64,000 nt of DNA from Paenibacillus piri (GCF_004354045.1 NZ_SMRT01000008.1:186001-250000); one strand, 5' to 3'; counted from the stretch's first letter, positions 34,607 to 44,216 are shown. Numbers and translations are program-made. Notes: generated by a model from the letters alone, not told the origin.

Positions 34607-34685
34607 TTGTCCGAATATTTGACCGTGTTGGGACCAAATCGCTTATCGTTACCGGGCTAATCGTGGTGGGAATATCAATTTAGGT
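34607..34685 (+). pseudogene. Internal fragment of an MFS exporter
   Basis: Reads as VVRIFDRVGTKSLIVTGLIV followed by VGISI, typical of the motif-A loop and next helix of DHA2 transporters. It could be a displaced piece of the gene whose 5' end is at 28855. Confidence 0.45.
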
Positions 34686-34927
34686 CGTGGATAAATACTC
34701 ATTTGATGCTCTACGTGCCAAAATTCTCTTCTCAGAAGGGATTCAAGAGGAACGCAGACCCAAGTATCAGAAACATATCGACGATTATGAGCTTCGAGAC
34801 TACATTTCGAAAAGATGTTTCCATCGGTGTTGTTCGTGAGCGTGAAGAGCTCCTTGGCATCGACATTTCCACTTGATTGAGAAATTGGGAAAGGTGAGCG
34901 GCTGGAATCCGAGCAAGTGGATTCCTC

Positions 34928-35397
34928 ATTCTGGATCTCATGATGGATGACGCGACGGGTTCGAAGTGCTGTGTTACTTGAACAATCGCGGATTAGACGT
35001 ATTGGCTATTGTGGTCAGCGCACGAAGAGCGGAACAGGATAAGATCGCCACGCTTGGACACGGGGCTGACGATTATATGTCGAAGCCCTTTAGTCCAATG
35101 GAGTTAATGGCCCGCATTCTAACCGTTCTGCGCAGACGGCATCCTAAATCCAGCCACCCTTCTTTAGTCTTAACGATGGTAGAGTGCGAACTGATGCAGC
35201 TCCTTATGCAACATCCCGACCAGGTGATCACGAAGCTTGGAATCTATTAACAGGTCTGGCGACATGAACGGTATGACGATAACAACCTAAGCGTATATAT
35301 GAGCCGGCTGCGTAAACAGTTGAAACGGGGTCAGTCGTCTTGGGAAATTCAATCCGTGCGCGGCGTTGGTTACCGGCTGACGGGAGCTGGCCTATGA
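34928..35397 (+). pseudogene. OmpR-type response regulator, broken
   Basis: Reads LDLMMDDATG, loses one base near 34966, then FEVLCYLNNRGLDVLAIVVSA ... GADDYMSKPFSPMELMARI. An in-frame TAA (35248-35250) follows before QVWRHERYDDNNLSVYMSRL ... IQSVRGVGYRL, the winged-helix end. It overlaps the next kinase start by ATGA, the usual operon junction. The N-terminus is lost. Confidence 0.75.
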
Positions 35398-35790
35398 AAT
35401 TACGCACCATGCTGTGGCTGTCACTTGTGCTGAAATCGGGGTAGACGCGCTGAAACACACCTTGGATCGCGCACACGCAGAACACCCCGCTATTCGTTGG
35501 GTGTGGCTGAACGATCAGGGACAATCCCTCTATGATACGGCTGGGCTCAATCCTACATTTACCTTCCATGACTCGGCGATGCTAATGCAGAATATGCCCA
35601 AGATTACTTAACGGAAGACGATGTTCATATCCTCACGCCTGCCACCAAGAACGGACAGTCGTATTTCTTGCTCATGAGCATCATCCAAAGACGAGCTTGG
35701 CCAGTTTACGCAGCATTTTAATTCCACGACGCATGGAAAGGGCACTGTGAAATTTGCTGGATAATGCGATCCGGTATAGGAAGGATGGAT
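35394..35790 (+). pseudogene. Sensor histidine kinase remnants
   Basis: Starts MKLRTMLWLSLVL, then out-of-frame pieces: a sensor segment HTLDRAHAEHPAIRWVWLND, then LLDNAIRYRKDG, the N-box of a HATPase domain. Large internal parts are deleted, and at about 35791 it runs straight into an integrase tail. Confidence 0.65.
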
Positions 35791-35792
35791 GA

Positions 35793-36026
35793 TATCTTCG
35801 GCATAGTTGCGCCAGCCTATTGCTGGCGAATGGTGTAAGTATGAAAGAGTTTCAGGAATGGCTCGGGCATAGCCATTACTCCACGACGGCTAACATTTAT
35901 GCTCATCTGGACTACAGTTCCAAGATTTCGTCGGCGCAGGTCACGAGCAACACGTTGCAAATCCCAATCAAACAAAAAGCTCTTGAACCGTCACAAGGAC
36001 AAATTCAAGAGCTAGTTCATTCTTAG
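35793..36026 (+). pseudogene. C-terminal end of a tyrosine recombinase
   Basis: 78 codons without a start: YLRHSCASLLLANGV (box II Arg-His), EWLGHSHYSTTANIYAHLD with the His and nucleophilic Tyr. Typical of phage- and ICE-type integrases. It ends three bases from the 3' end of tRNA-Leu, the standard place for an integrase and its attachment site. Confidence 0.85.
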
Positions 36027-36028
36027 GG

Positions 36029-36115
36029 TGGTGCGGTCAAGAGGACTCGAACCTCCACGGTATTGCTACCACTGGCACCTGAAGCCAGCGCGTCTGCCAA
36101 TTCCGCCATGACCGC
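36029..36115 (-). tRNA. tRNA-Leu (anticodon CAG)
   Basis: 87 bases including an encoded CCA. Acceptor GCGGTCA/TGACCGC, anticodon stem CTGGC/GCCAG with loop TTCAGGT (CAG), a long variable arm (TGGTAGCAATACCG) and T-arm GGAGGTTCGAGTCCTC. A complete class II tRNA. Confidence 0.95.
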
Positions 36116-36182
36116 ACATTTTGCCTCAACCTGTGCCTCGGATAAAGGAGAGAACTACAGGAGAGACTTGAAACTGTAACAC

Positions 36183-36226
36183 CGGTAAAACCGCATAACG
36201 ACGCCGGTAAAACCGCATAACGACGC
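36183..36226. repeat. 22-bp tandem repeat, two copies
   Basis: Two identical copies of a 22-bp unit at 36183-36204 and 36205-36226, each beginning with the small palindrome CGGTAAAACCG. They lie between the full tRNA-Leu and the half-copy. Confidence 0.85.
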
Positions 36227-36263
36227 GGATTTTGAGGAATTACGATCGACTTTCGCGCAAGTA

Positions 36264-36303
36264 CCTGAATCTAGCGCGTCTGCCAATTCCGCCACGACCG
36301 CAC
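36264..36303 (-). pseudogene. 5' half of a second tRNA-Leu
   Basis: Matches the acceptor strand, D-arm and anticodon-loop region of a tRNA-Leu (GCGGTCGTGGCGGAATTGGC ... TTCAGG) and then loses homology. It could be a duplicated attachment-site half or a broken tandem tRNA. Confidence 0.75.
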
Positions 36304-36946
36304 AGTACTGACAGGCTTGGCTTCCGTGTCAGAATTACAATCTACCATGAATATTATTGCTTTGTCAACAGAAATGAATGCTGACGCTTGAATTTTCAAG
36401 CTGGCTGATAAATGAGTGGAATGAAACGGAACAAACTGGTATGGATTGTCGTTCACTTGACCCATATTGGATTGGTCGTTCCAACAGGGTGAAAAGGTTC
36501 GACAGGGAGGCTACATTACAGAAGAGCTTTTGGATAACTGCAACGAAGGAGAAGGACACGACGTTCCTTCTCTGTTATGGAATAAACCGCTGAATCCAGT
36601 TCTTCTTTTTTCTTTGTCGCTTGGATCGGGGAAGCAAAGCGGGATCTTTGATCGGCTTCAATGGTTGCGTGTCGTTCCCTTGGTCTTTGGAGAGGAGAAG
36701 TGAAAGTTCTTCCTTGGTTACGCCTTGAGCATCCAGAGTGCATCCATCCTTATTCGATATCATTCGACATGATTCTACCAGAATCTGCCTATCGATTCTG
36801 TTAATTTTGTAACAATTTTAAAATAGAGGGGAACAGATAGACATTCCAATATTCAATTTTCGTCAAACGCGCTATAATTATAATCGATAATTTCGAACCC
36901 TAAAGCGCGCCATTCGGCAAATTGGAATTAATTAGGAGGGGCAAAT
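36304..36946. other. Gene-poor interval
   Basis: No supported gene. A perfect hairpin GAGAAGGA/TCCTTCTC lies at 36549-36572 without a clear T-tract. Confidence 0.35.
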
Positions 36947-37345
36947 GTGACGGCAAATTCATTTCGTCTTCAAATTATCGAACTGCCGGTTAAAAATGTC
37001 AAAGAGTCAGCTAAGTGGTATACTGAAATGTTCGGACTGGACTATTGCTTTCCTTATAACGAAGGCGATGAAGAGGCATGGTTAAACGTAAATGGTATGG
37101 GGTTTGGCTTGATTCTCTCGAACGAATTGCCAAAATATTTTGTCACGGCACAAGGTGTAAGAAAGCCCTTTTTTACATTCCAGGTCGACAACATTAAGGA
37201 GCTCCATGAAGAGATGACTCGGAAGGGCGTACAAGTTCAAGATATGATTTATAAACAAGGCGGCGGCTATAGCTTCCAGTTTTTCGACCCGGATGGACAT
37301 CTATTGGGAATATGGGGCGGTTGGCCGAAAAAGGAAAACGGTTAG
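36947..37345 (+). CDS. VOC-family (glyoxalase-like) protein
   Basis: A 132-aa single-module protein with FRLQIIELPVKNVKESAKWY at the start and GYSFQFFDPDGHLLGIWGG at the end, the two metal-ligand regions (His/Glu type) of the fold. GTG start after AGGAGGGG; an overlapping out-of-frame ATG two bases earlier hits TGA at once. A GAGGGGC/GCCCCTC hairpin follows. Substrate unknown. Confidence 0.88.
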   Translation: MTANSFRLQIIELPVKNVKESAKWYTEMFGLDYCFPYNEGDEEAWLNVNGMGFGLILSNELPKYFVTAQGVRKPFFTFQVDNIKELHEEMTRKGVQVQDMIYKQGGGYSFQFFDPDGHLLGIWGGWPKKENG

Positions 37346-37356
37346 TAAAAATGAAA

Positions 37357-37374
37357 GAGGGGCGACAGCCCCTC
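37357..37374 (+). terminator. Weak hairpin terminator
   Basis: 7-bp stem GAGGGGC/GCCCCTC with a 4-base loop, just after the VOC gene; no U-tract. Confidence 0.4.
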
Positions 37375-37531
37375 GTACCGCCGTTCTATTATCCAATCTG
37401 CATGTTTTCGATTCATCATTTCCATTATTCCACACTCTCTAACTTGTAAAAATAAGTACAAAAAAGAAGACCAGAGAGACGCTCCGATCCTCTTATTAAA
37501 ATCAAAATCCCAGTAGGATATTTATATTGTG

Positions 37532-37831
37532 CTAGGTCCTCTTTCTTTGCCAATATACATTCTCCCGCTTATGTTTAATGCCATTTATCCAAACGCTTGC
37601 TTCGTCTTCGTCGACCTCAAACACAAGTATAACTTGGTAAAGCCCCAACCTTACCCATTGTCCTTTCAATTTGCCTTTCAGGATTTGTCTTGCGGTAAGA
37701 GTTGGTGTAAATAACAGCCGGGTAAACGATTCCAGATAAACTCTTTCCTTCACGTCCGGCGGGTAGGCGAGAATACCGCTGAGTTCATCCAAAGCCGTTT
37801 GCGACCAATAGACGCTATACGTTTTGTCCAT
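37532..37831 (-). CDS. RelE/ParE-family toxin
   Basis: A 99-aa protein starting MDKTYSVYWSQTALDELSGI, with core LKGQWVRLGLYQVILVFEV and tail VWINGIKHKRENVYW, the RelE/ParE fold pattern (helical hairpin then beta sheet with a basic surface). It overlaps the antitoxin gene by 17 bases, showing translational coupling. Either ribosome-dependent mRNA cleavage or gyrase inhibition is possible for this fold. Confidence 0.85.
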   Translation of the reverse strand: MDKTYSVYWSQTALDELSGILAYPPDVKERVYLESFTRLLFTPTLTARQILKGKLKGQWVRLGLYQVILVFEVDEDEASVWINGIKHKRENVYWQRKRT

Positions 37832-38093
37832 GCTCAAATTCCTTGACCTTTGTACGTAAATATTCAAGTCCTGCTTCTTTACCGTATATGCGTCCATGCT
37901 CGCGATCTTCGCGGCTTTGTTGAACTTGTCGAATAAGGTCAGCATCATCTGCGAGCGATGCGACATCCAATTGCCGAAGGGCGGTTCTTTCCCGTTTCAT
38001 ATTCAAATATCCGATAAAATCGTACACTTCGAGTGCGTCTTGTTCGGGGATTTGATCGATCATTTTTTTCAGTTCTTCCCGGTCTACACTCAT
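37815..38093 (-). CDS. Antitoxin of the RelE-type pair
   Basis: A 92-aa mostly helical acidic protein (MSVDREELKKMIDQIPEQDA ... YLNMKRERTALRQLDVASLADD). Start at 38093 after AAAGGCGGTG; the longer frame has no ribosome site. The PEQDALEVYDFIGYL stretch resembles DUF2281/RelB-like antitoxins. It should bind and neutralise the downstream toxin and repress the operon. Placed 92 bases after the HNH toxin gene, same strand. Confidence 0.8.
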   Translation of the reverse strand: MSVDREELKKMIDQIPEQDALEVYDFIGYLNMKRERTALRQLDVASLADDADLIRQVQQSREDREHGRIYGKEAGLEYLRTKVKEFEHGQNV

Positions 38094-38185
38094 ACCGTTC
38101 ACCGCCTTTCGATTGCGCCAATAACGTATTATTCCCATTATACCACAAAAAGAACATGGCGGGCTTTGAAATGGGGTCGTCATAT

Positions 38186-40174
38186 TTACTCGAAAGTCCG
38201 ATTCTGCTCGTACTGGACGGCCAAATCCAAACCCCGCTGATTGGCGTCCCGGATTAATGCAAAAACTTTCTGGAAAGAAGACGCTTGAAACAACCAGGCA
38301 ATAGGTACCATTGGCGCGCTTTTGTTGTTGACTCCCAGGCTATAGGCCTCGTTCTGCAATTGTTCCAATTCCGCAATAGCCGTCTTTTTCGCTTCTTCTG
38401 TTATCCCGGCATCCACGGTGGTGGTTCCCTCTAGCGCAGTCCCCTCATACTTTAACCCAAGCACTTCACATCTGGCCATATTCTCTAAAATTTGGCGCCG
38501 CTGGATCGCATCGTTGCGGGCAAGCGAAGAGGATAGGGTCGTTTTACCGTCGTCCGTCCCTTTTAACTGCGCTTCCAGTTTACCGGTATATTTATCCGTT
38601 TTTCGTTTTTTCTTTTTTTCCCGCTCGTCCAGCGTCCTGGTTACCGCTCCTTTAAGCTCATCCACCAAATCTTCCTCATCGGACACGCCGTCTTCGTAAT
38701 CCGTGAACTTCTCCCTTTCCGCAATCGACTGCTCCACCCCTATCCCTGATGCCGCCGCTAAATGCCGATTATTAAATTTCGCCTTTCGTTTTTTCATCTG
38801 CGATTTAATCTGAGGAACGTTGGAGTTCGCGGCTTCATAAACCTCCGACTGCAAAGTCGTCAGGTCCCTTACCCGCTCATCTTTCATTTGAGACACTTTG
38901 CTAATAATATCCGTGAACTTGACGATAATCTTCTCAATCCACTCTCTGGCTTTTTCTCCCCAACCTGTATTGGGATCCGGATTACCGAAAAATTCATTCG
39001 GCTGAGTAGCGCCGTTCAAAGCGAATTTGAGAAAGGTTTCTCCAAACATCGGCGTGCTCCTGAAAAATTCGACAGGGCTAACGGTTCCCTTTCCCCCGAC
39101 AATCCCGTTGCAGCCGCTGCAGATCCGCAAAGAATTTTTCAGATCGTTGCTGTAATCGTTGACCATGGCATTGGTTGGGAAGTAATGGTTCTGTGAATTT
39201 TTCACAAAGTAAGCATCAAAATTAGTAAACTGTTTGCGAACCTCGGTCTCATGCTGCACGGACAAACTGGCATAATGCGCCAGGTCGAACGCCCTTTCTT
39301 TCAGTGTTTCAAAAGGAACCTGGTGGTCGGTCGTCAATTGATCTCTTTTGTATTGATTGGAACAGGCCACACAGGTGTGATAAGTTTCATTGCTCTTATC
39401 GGTTCGGGTGAAGTCCTGAACGGTAGTAGCCCAACCGTCCAATTCCTGAGCGATCGAACTCTTGTCATTAGTATCCTTCTTCCACGCTTTTCCATGTGCA
39501 CCGGTGAAGGGAGTCGCAGAGGAGTCGGATTCCGGAGCCTTGACCGCCGTTACGGGCTGGTCGCCGGAAGGATTTCGAATCGAATTCAAACCTAAACCTA
39601 CAGGTGTATCCACAGTTAAATCCCGCTTTCCGGATAATGCCTTGTAAACATCGGCCAGTTGTTCTTCGCTGATATGGTTTTTGGCGCTACGCTCTTTTTC
39701 AATAATGTCCTCAAGTTCTTTTTGGGATAGAAACTTTAGATAGTCCGGGTCTAAATCTTTGATTCGCTTCTTAAGCTCCGTATTGAATTCCCGATAGCCT
39801 TCGGCTTCAATCGTTACACTCGGATCATCAAGCAAGAAATCTGCAAACAGCTTTTCATTGCCGCTATAGTTCGAGTAGCTTGCAGTACCGCGAATTTTGG
39901 TCGCCATATCCTTACCTTTCTGATTTTTAACCACCCGTTGAATCATACGATTCCCCGTGCCTGCCGAATCCATGGATCTGTGGAGCAACTGCCCTAGTGC
40001 TCTATTTCCGATGGTTTGGTGTAAACCGGTCACGAGCATGGGGGAATTAGCACGCCCCGACGCCATAGGTGGGGACGACGACGCGGAGAGAACTGCCGCA
40101 TTGGAACGAACAGGTTCTCGCGATGGGGCTCCTGTTTGAACAGGGTTGGATCTGGTTGGTCCGGTTGCTTTCAT
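38186..40174 (-). CDS. HNH-nuclease polymorphic-toxin-like protein
   Basis: A 662-aa protein with no signal peptide. Residues ~1-50 are low-complexity (Ser/Pro/Arg). Residues 51-64 read LHQTIGNRALGQLL, the short GN(Q/R)A motif seen at the start of DUF4157-type and contractile-injection-system (eCIS) associated toxins; IQR follows near residue 78. Residues ~265-360 form an HNH-type domain: CVAC (268-271), DH (283-284), and CSGCN (352-356), giving a Cys4 zinc site and the catalytic His. The C-terminal ~270 residues are highly charged with coiled-coil tendency. AAGGAGGAA precedes the ATG. It lies 154 bases after comQ on the same strand, so it may be read from the quorum operon. No specific immunity gene is recognisable. 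Confidence 0.65.
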   Translation of the reverse strand: MKATGPTRSNPVQTGAPSREPVRSNAAVLSASSSPPMASGRANSPMLVTGLHQTIGNRALGQLLHRSMDSAGTGNRMIQRVVKNQKGKDMATKIRGTASYSNYSGNEKLFADFLLDDPSVTIEAEGYREFNTELKKRIKDLDPDYLKFLSQKELEDIIEKERSAKNHISEEQLADVYKALSGKRDLTVDTPVGLGLNSIRNPSGDQPVTAVKAPESDSSATPFTGAHGKAWKKDTNDKSSIAQELDGWATTVQDFTRTDKSNETYHTCVACSNQYKRDQLTTDHQVPFETLKERAFDLAHYASLSVQHETEVRKQFTNFDAYFVKNSQNHYFPTNAMVNDYSNDLKNSLRICSGCNGIVGGKGTVSPVEFFRSTPMFGETFLKFALNGATQPNEFFGNPDPNTGWGEKAREWIEKIIVKFTDIISKVSQMKDERVRDLTTLQSEVYEAANSNVPQIKSQMKKRKAKFNNRHLAAASGIGVEQSIAEREKFTDYEDGVSDEEDLVDELKGAVTRTLDEREKKKKRKTDKYTGKLEAQLKGTDDGKTTLSSSLARNDAIQRRQILENMARCEVLGLKYEGTALEGTTTVDAGITEEAKKTAIAELEQLQNEAYSLGVNNKSAPMVPIAWLFQASSFQKVFALIRDANQRGLDLAVQYEQNRTFE

Positions 40175-40328
40175 CCCGTTATGATTCCTCCTTGCAATAT
40201 TATGGCCACTCGGTGTTCACCGAGGCAGATTTGGATGGCGTATGACTATTGGACATGTATGAACAACCCGGTCAAGTTTTACGGCCCCCTGAAAAATCGG
40301 ATCGTTCGGGGACGCTGTTTCGCTTGCT

Positions 40329-41246
40329 TCAATCCAGGAACGAAGCATATGTCATTTCTTTAAACTGTTCTTTCCAGGGAGAGGAGGCCTGCAATTGCTC
40401 ATATATTTCCTCCGCCTTTTGAATACATACGGATTGGACAATTCGGGCATATTCCAGACACCCGGATTCATGAATCATTCGAACGATGTCTTCTTTTTCC
40501 CGCAAAAGCTCATCTGCTTGAATTTTGCCTTCATAATAGTCCTTGATTTTGCTAAAGGCCGCATCGTCATTGGAGAGCAAATACAGGATGGGCAGCGTAC
40601 GCTTCTTGGTGAACAGATCGCTTTTTACATGGAATTGAGCCAGGTCTCTCATATCATTTTGGATTTGATGAATAAGGCCGATGCAATCGGCCAAATCATG
40701 CAGCTGTTCAACCGTTTCCGCCGCGCATGCCAAATTCGAATACCCCATAAAGCAGGCGAACCGGAATAAGGAGCCCGACTTCTCCTGCGTCATAAGCACG
40801 TAATCGTCTGCCGACGATATGGAATTGGTCACATCCTTTTGTTGTCCATTGACCGATCTCGAAATGATTTGGCTTACTTCGACAAGCGCCCTGTCCTTGA
40901 CCTGCAGCTGCCCCAATTCCCCGACAACTCCCATGAGCAGAGCCAGAATGGCGTTCAACGCGACAGCCTGCGGGCATTGGCGCCACGGCTTGCTGTCATG
41001 ATCCTGATCCTGCAAATCATCCATAATATCCAAAGCTAAAATGACCAGTTCCGTCACTGCCGCCATGCGATGAAGATGAGGCGAGTTTCCGCCTAACATG
41101 TAATGCGTACAAACCGTAATCTTCGACCATGAGGCGTTTTCTTGCTCCTTGTCCGCAATAAAGGTTTTAAGCTGCGTATTTAAATCTTCTACATCGATGT
41201 GGTCGTCCACAATGCGGTACATATGATGCTTGATCTCCTGGTTCAA
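40329..41246 (-). CDS. comQ: ComQ-like isoprenyl transferase
   Basis: A 305-aa member of the trans-polyprenyl synthase fold. The first Asp-rich motif is intact (DDLQD, residues 76-80); the second region is NDMRD (197-201). ComQ attaches a farnesyl or geranyl group to a Trp of the ComX pheromone precursor. The TTG start is chosen because AGGAGGG lies eight bases upstream; the longer frame overlaps comA out of frame. It follows comA by 19 bases. Together with comP and comA this argues for a quorum role rather than lipid synthesis. Confidence 0.85.
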   Translation of the reverse strand: MNQEIKHHMYRIVDDHIDVEDLNTQLKTFIADKEQENASWSKITVCTHYMLGGNSPHLHRMAAVTELVILALDIMDDLQDQDHDSKPWRQCPQAVALNAILALLMGVVGELGQLQVKDRALVEVSQIISRSVNGQQKDVTNSISSADDYVLMTQEKSGSLFRFACFMGYSNLACAAETVEQLHDLADCIGLIHQIQNDMRDLAQFHVKSDLFTKKRTLPILYLLSNDDAAFSKIKDYYEGKIQADELLREKEDIVRMIHESGCLEYARIVQSVCIQKAEEIYEQLQASSPWKEQFKEMTYASFLD

Positions 41247-41265
41247 TTGCCATACCCTCCTGAGC

Positions 41266-41898
41266 TTATGAATAATGCTGGTGTTTGATAAACTTCTCCA
41301 ATGCCTCCGCTTTTGACTTTGCCCCCAATTTTTCATAAATCTTGCGTAAATAATTGTCGACCGTTCGTTTGCTCGTATGGATTCGATCCGCAATTTGTTC
41401 GTATGTGGCTCCCTTGACTACCATGTTCATCATGAGCAGTTCTTCCTCATTCAGCGCGTAATCCTCCCGGGCATAAGCGCCGCCAAATTGGATATTTCGA
41501 TAAAAGGAAAGCGGCAGCATCGTATAGCCATCCAGAATGCAGTTCACCATATTTTTAATTGTCCGTTCGCTTGACTCCTTCGAGAGCACACCGCTTACGC
41601 CAAGCTCGATAGATTTCAAATAGATTCCGGTCAAGTCGACTCCGGTAAAAATGACGATATGAGTGTCAGGGTAGCTGTGCTTGATCTGCGCGGCGACTTC
41701 CATACCGGATGTGACGGGGAGATGATAATCGAGAAAAACAAGTCCCGGTTGATGCAGCGATACCAGTTCCATGCATTGTTGGCCATTGCCGACTACACCA
41801 ATCACTTCAATCCCGTCGATACTGTCCAGCAGCGCTTTCGTCGCGTTCGCGACCAAAGGATGATCGTCAACAACAAGTGTTTTCATACCTTTACTCAT
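41266..41898 (-). CDS. comA: ComA-like response regulator
   Basis: A 210-aa NarL/LuxR-type regulator. Receiver: VDDHPLVANATKAL, phosphoacceptor Asp in LVFLDYHLP, Thr in IFTGVD, Lys in LSKES. DNA-binding helix-turn-helix: EQIADRIHTSKRTVDNYLRKIYEKLG. It overlaps comP by 4 bases, so the two are coupled. Partner of the adjacent ComP-like kinase. Confidence 0.9.
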   Translation of the reverse strand: MSKGMKTLVVDDHPLVANATKALLDSIDGIEVIGVVGNGQQCMELVSLHQPGLVFLDYHLPVTSGMEVAAQIKHSYPDTHIVIFTGVDLTGIYLKSIELGVSGVLSKESSERTIKNMVNCILDGYTMLPLSFYRNIQFGGAYAREDYALNEEELLMMNMVVKGATYEQIADRIHTSKRTVDNYLRKIYEKLGAKSKAEALEKFIKHQHYS

Positions 41899-44216
41899 GC
41901 CGACATCGCCTCCTCTGTCGGGATCGTAATGGTGACCTTCGTTCCTCCGCCGGTTCCCGTGATGATTTCCATCTGTCCGCCCATATGCACGATCCGGCTT
42001 CTTATTTGCTCGATCCCCATTCCCGAGGAACCGATTCGCCTTGGCTGCGCTTCTTTGTCGTCAAACCCTACCCCATCGTCTTTGTAGCTCAAATAAAAAC
42101 TTCCGTTTTTTTCCGAGGTTTGAAAAGTGACTTTAGAGGCTTGCGAGTGTTTTTTCGCATTGTTGAGCAGTTCTTGAACGATGCGGAAAATATGCCGTTT
42201 GGTCTCCAAATCTTTATTTTCAATAGACGCATCTTGTTCGCCAACGAATTCAAGCTGGAATGGGGTCGTATACGCCTCTTTCTCCACGTACATTTCCAAC
42301 GTTCGGATCAAACCGATCTCTTTGAGCAGATGGGGATTTAATTCAAAGCAGCTTTGCCGCAAACCGGTATTGATCAATTCTACATAATGAATCATGGAAT
42401 CCAGCTGCTCCCGATCTTCCTTATGCAGAGCATGCTTTTCTCCTAATGCAACCAGTCTTTTTTTGAGAAAGAAGAGATCCTGCATCGTTGTATCGTGCAA
42501 ATCGATAGCGATGCGAATCCGTTCCTCCTCCTGCAATTCAAACATCACCTTGCGAAACCATTGAATATCTTGCGCCATGTCTTCATGAGGAAGGTGTGAA
42601 GCGAGCTGCTGCAGTCTGGCGGTTAGCTTGCGGATCAGATGAACATTCTCCAGGCTGACTTCCAAATACGAGGTAATCAGGCGCAGCCACTGAATTTCTT
42701 CCTTTCCAAGCAGCGTGTTCGCTTTTTTTCGCGTGATGACCAAATAGCTTGTATACGCTTCATGGCTATTCATTTCAATGAACGTATATTGCGAATGAAC
42801 GGGCATTGCGGACGAGCCGACAAGCCGGCGAATTTCTACAACGTCGATTTCCCCTTCATGAATGACCTCGGTATCGCTCTCAAATTGGAACACAATAGCA
42901 GCCCCTTTGACTTGAAGGGTCTCCACAATATCGACGAGAACAATATCTTTCAGCTCACGAATGCTGGAGATCGTCCCGAGGCTTCTCGAAATCTTTTTCA
43001 AAGCCGATTGCAGAACGAATTTCCTCGGGAACAGAAACGGCTCCAATCGCGTTGTCCAATATTCGGCTGCATACAGCACCGATGTAACAAGAATCAGCGA
43101 ACCGATAAATATAAACGAAACTTGCCTTTCGTCCGTCCCATGGCGAAAAAATAGTATGAAAATCCCTGTAAACACGCTGACAGGAATGACCGCCAGCAGG
43201 CCGGCGAACAAGATTCGCCGGATCACAAGGCCAAAATCGTACAGCTTGTCGGAAGCGATCAAGTAGGCAAATGAGATCGGGAAAAATAAAATGATCCAGC
43301 TTGTGTATAAGGCATCTAAAGCCTGAAATCCAGTTATTACTTTTGGAAGAAAAGAGAGGCAAATAACTGGCAGAAATGAGATCATCCACGACAGCCATAC
43401 GCTCTTGATGATACTTGCGATGTAGGATGGTTGTTTTCGAACTTTGACGTACAGGGTCGTTAAGATGCACATATTGAATAAAAATCCGACTATGAAAAAG
43501 CTTAAGGTGACAGAGTCATGGAAACGGTATACCGTATAAGCCAGCGGCGGGTATAAATACAAGCATCTAAAACCGAAGCTAATAATAGCAAAAGCGTACA
43601 AATATTTCAAAATCTTCGAAGGCAATTCAATATTACCTTTTTCCTTGAAAAATACGACCAAAAAATGATAGAACACGATTGGCAGCACCATCATCAAGCT
43701 GGCGATGACCAGCTTCCCGACTGCATCCCCTCTAACGGAAGCACCGTAACTCATATAAATAATCGCCATCGTCAGAAAAACAGCTGCCAGCAACCTGGCT
43801 GATGGAGAGTGGCGCATTTTTATCAAAAGCAATATTGCCATAAACAAGCACACAATTTCCTCTAATATGGTAACAATATCGTAGATGGCGTCGCTATTGG
43901 CGTTTATATTGATGGCGTACTCATACCCGTCTCTGAAAATCACCAGCTTTTGAGCTTGCTCAATTGTTCGCCATTTATAAACGAATGGAGACTCGTCGGG
44001 AAGCTTGCCGTCTACTTGCTTGACGACATCACCGACCTGAAGGTCAAGCTTCGTACTAGCGCCCTCGGGAGATTGTTCCTTAATGACCCATTGCTGCTGC
44101 GGGGTTAGCCCAAGGTAAATCCCGATGAAGGGGTAATGGAACGTAAGGAGCGAACACCAAATTTGCAAGGTAACAAATATCGTCAAGAAAAGCCCTATTA
44201 TATACTTTTTTTTCAT
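41895..44216 (-). CDS. comP: ComP-like membrane histidine kinase
   Basis: A 773-aa sensor, the length of B. subtilis ComP. Order: a first membrane helix, an extracytoplasmic PDZ-like segment (TKLDLQVGDVVKQVDGKLP, ~60-110), about seven or eight more helices to ~370, a GAF-like linker, a HisKA_3 domain with the phosphorylated His in IRIAIDLHDTTMQDLFFLKK, and a HATPase (ELLNNAKKHSQA, DDGVGFD, GSSGMGIEQI). ComP binds the extracellular prenylated ComX and phosphorylates ComA. AAGGAGGAG precedes the ATG. Upstream it faces the candidate pheromone gene. Confidence 0.9.
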   Translation of the reverse strand: MKKKYIIGLFLTIFVTLQIWCSLLTFHYPFIGIYLGLTPQQQWVIKEQSPEGASTKLDLQVGDVVKQVDGKLPDESPFVYKWRTIEQAQKLVIFRDGYEYAININANSDAIYDIVTILEEIVCLFMAILLLIKMRHSPSARLLAAVFLTMAIIYMSYGASVRGDAVGKLVIASLMMVLPIVFYHFLVVFFKEKGNIELPSKILKYLYAFAIISFGFRCLYLYPPLAYTVYRFHDSVTLSFFIVGFLFNMCILTTLYVKVRKQPSYIASIIKSVWLSWMISFLPVICLSFLPKVITGFQALDALYTSWIILFFPISFAYLIASDKLYDFGLVIRRILFAGLLAVIPVSVFTGIFILFFRHGTDERQVSFIFIGSLILVTSVLYAAEYWTTRLEPFLFPRKFVLQSALKKISRSLGTISSIRELKDIVLVDIVETLQVKGAAIVFQFESDTEVIHEGEIDVVEIRRLVGSSAMPVHSQYTFIEMNSHEAYTSYLVITRKKANTLLGKEEIQWLRLITSYLEVSLENVHLIRKLTARLQQLASHLPHEDMAQDIQWFRKVMFELQEEERIRIAIDLHDTTMQDLFFLKKRLVALGEKHALHKEDREQLDSMIHYVELINTGLRQSCFELNPHLLKEIGLIRTLEMYVEKEAYTTPFQLEFVGEQDASIENKDLETKRHIFRIVQELLNNAKKHSQASKVTFQTSEKNGSFYLSYKDDGVGFDDKEAQPRRIGSSGMGIEQIRSRIVHMGGQMEIITGTGGGTKVTITIPTEEAMSA

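Noticed and set aside
36183..36226. Possible CRISPR array
   Set aside because: Only two directly abutting 22-bp units without spacers and no cas genes nearby.
36378..36703. Overlapping plus-strand frames of 71 and 78 codons
   Set aside because: No ribosome site, no domain pattern, and different frames of comparable length overlap on both strands.
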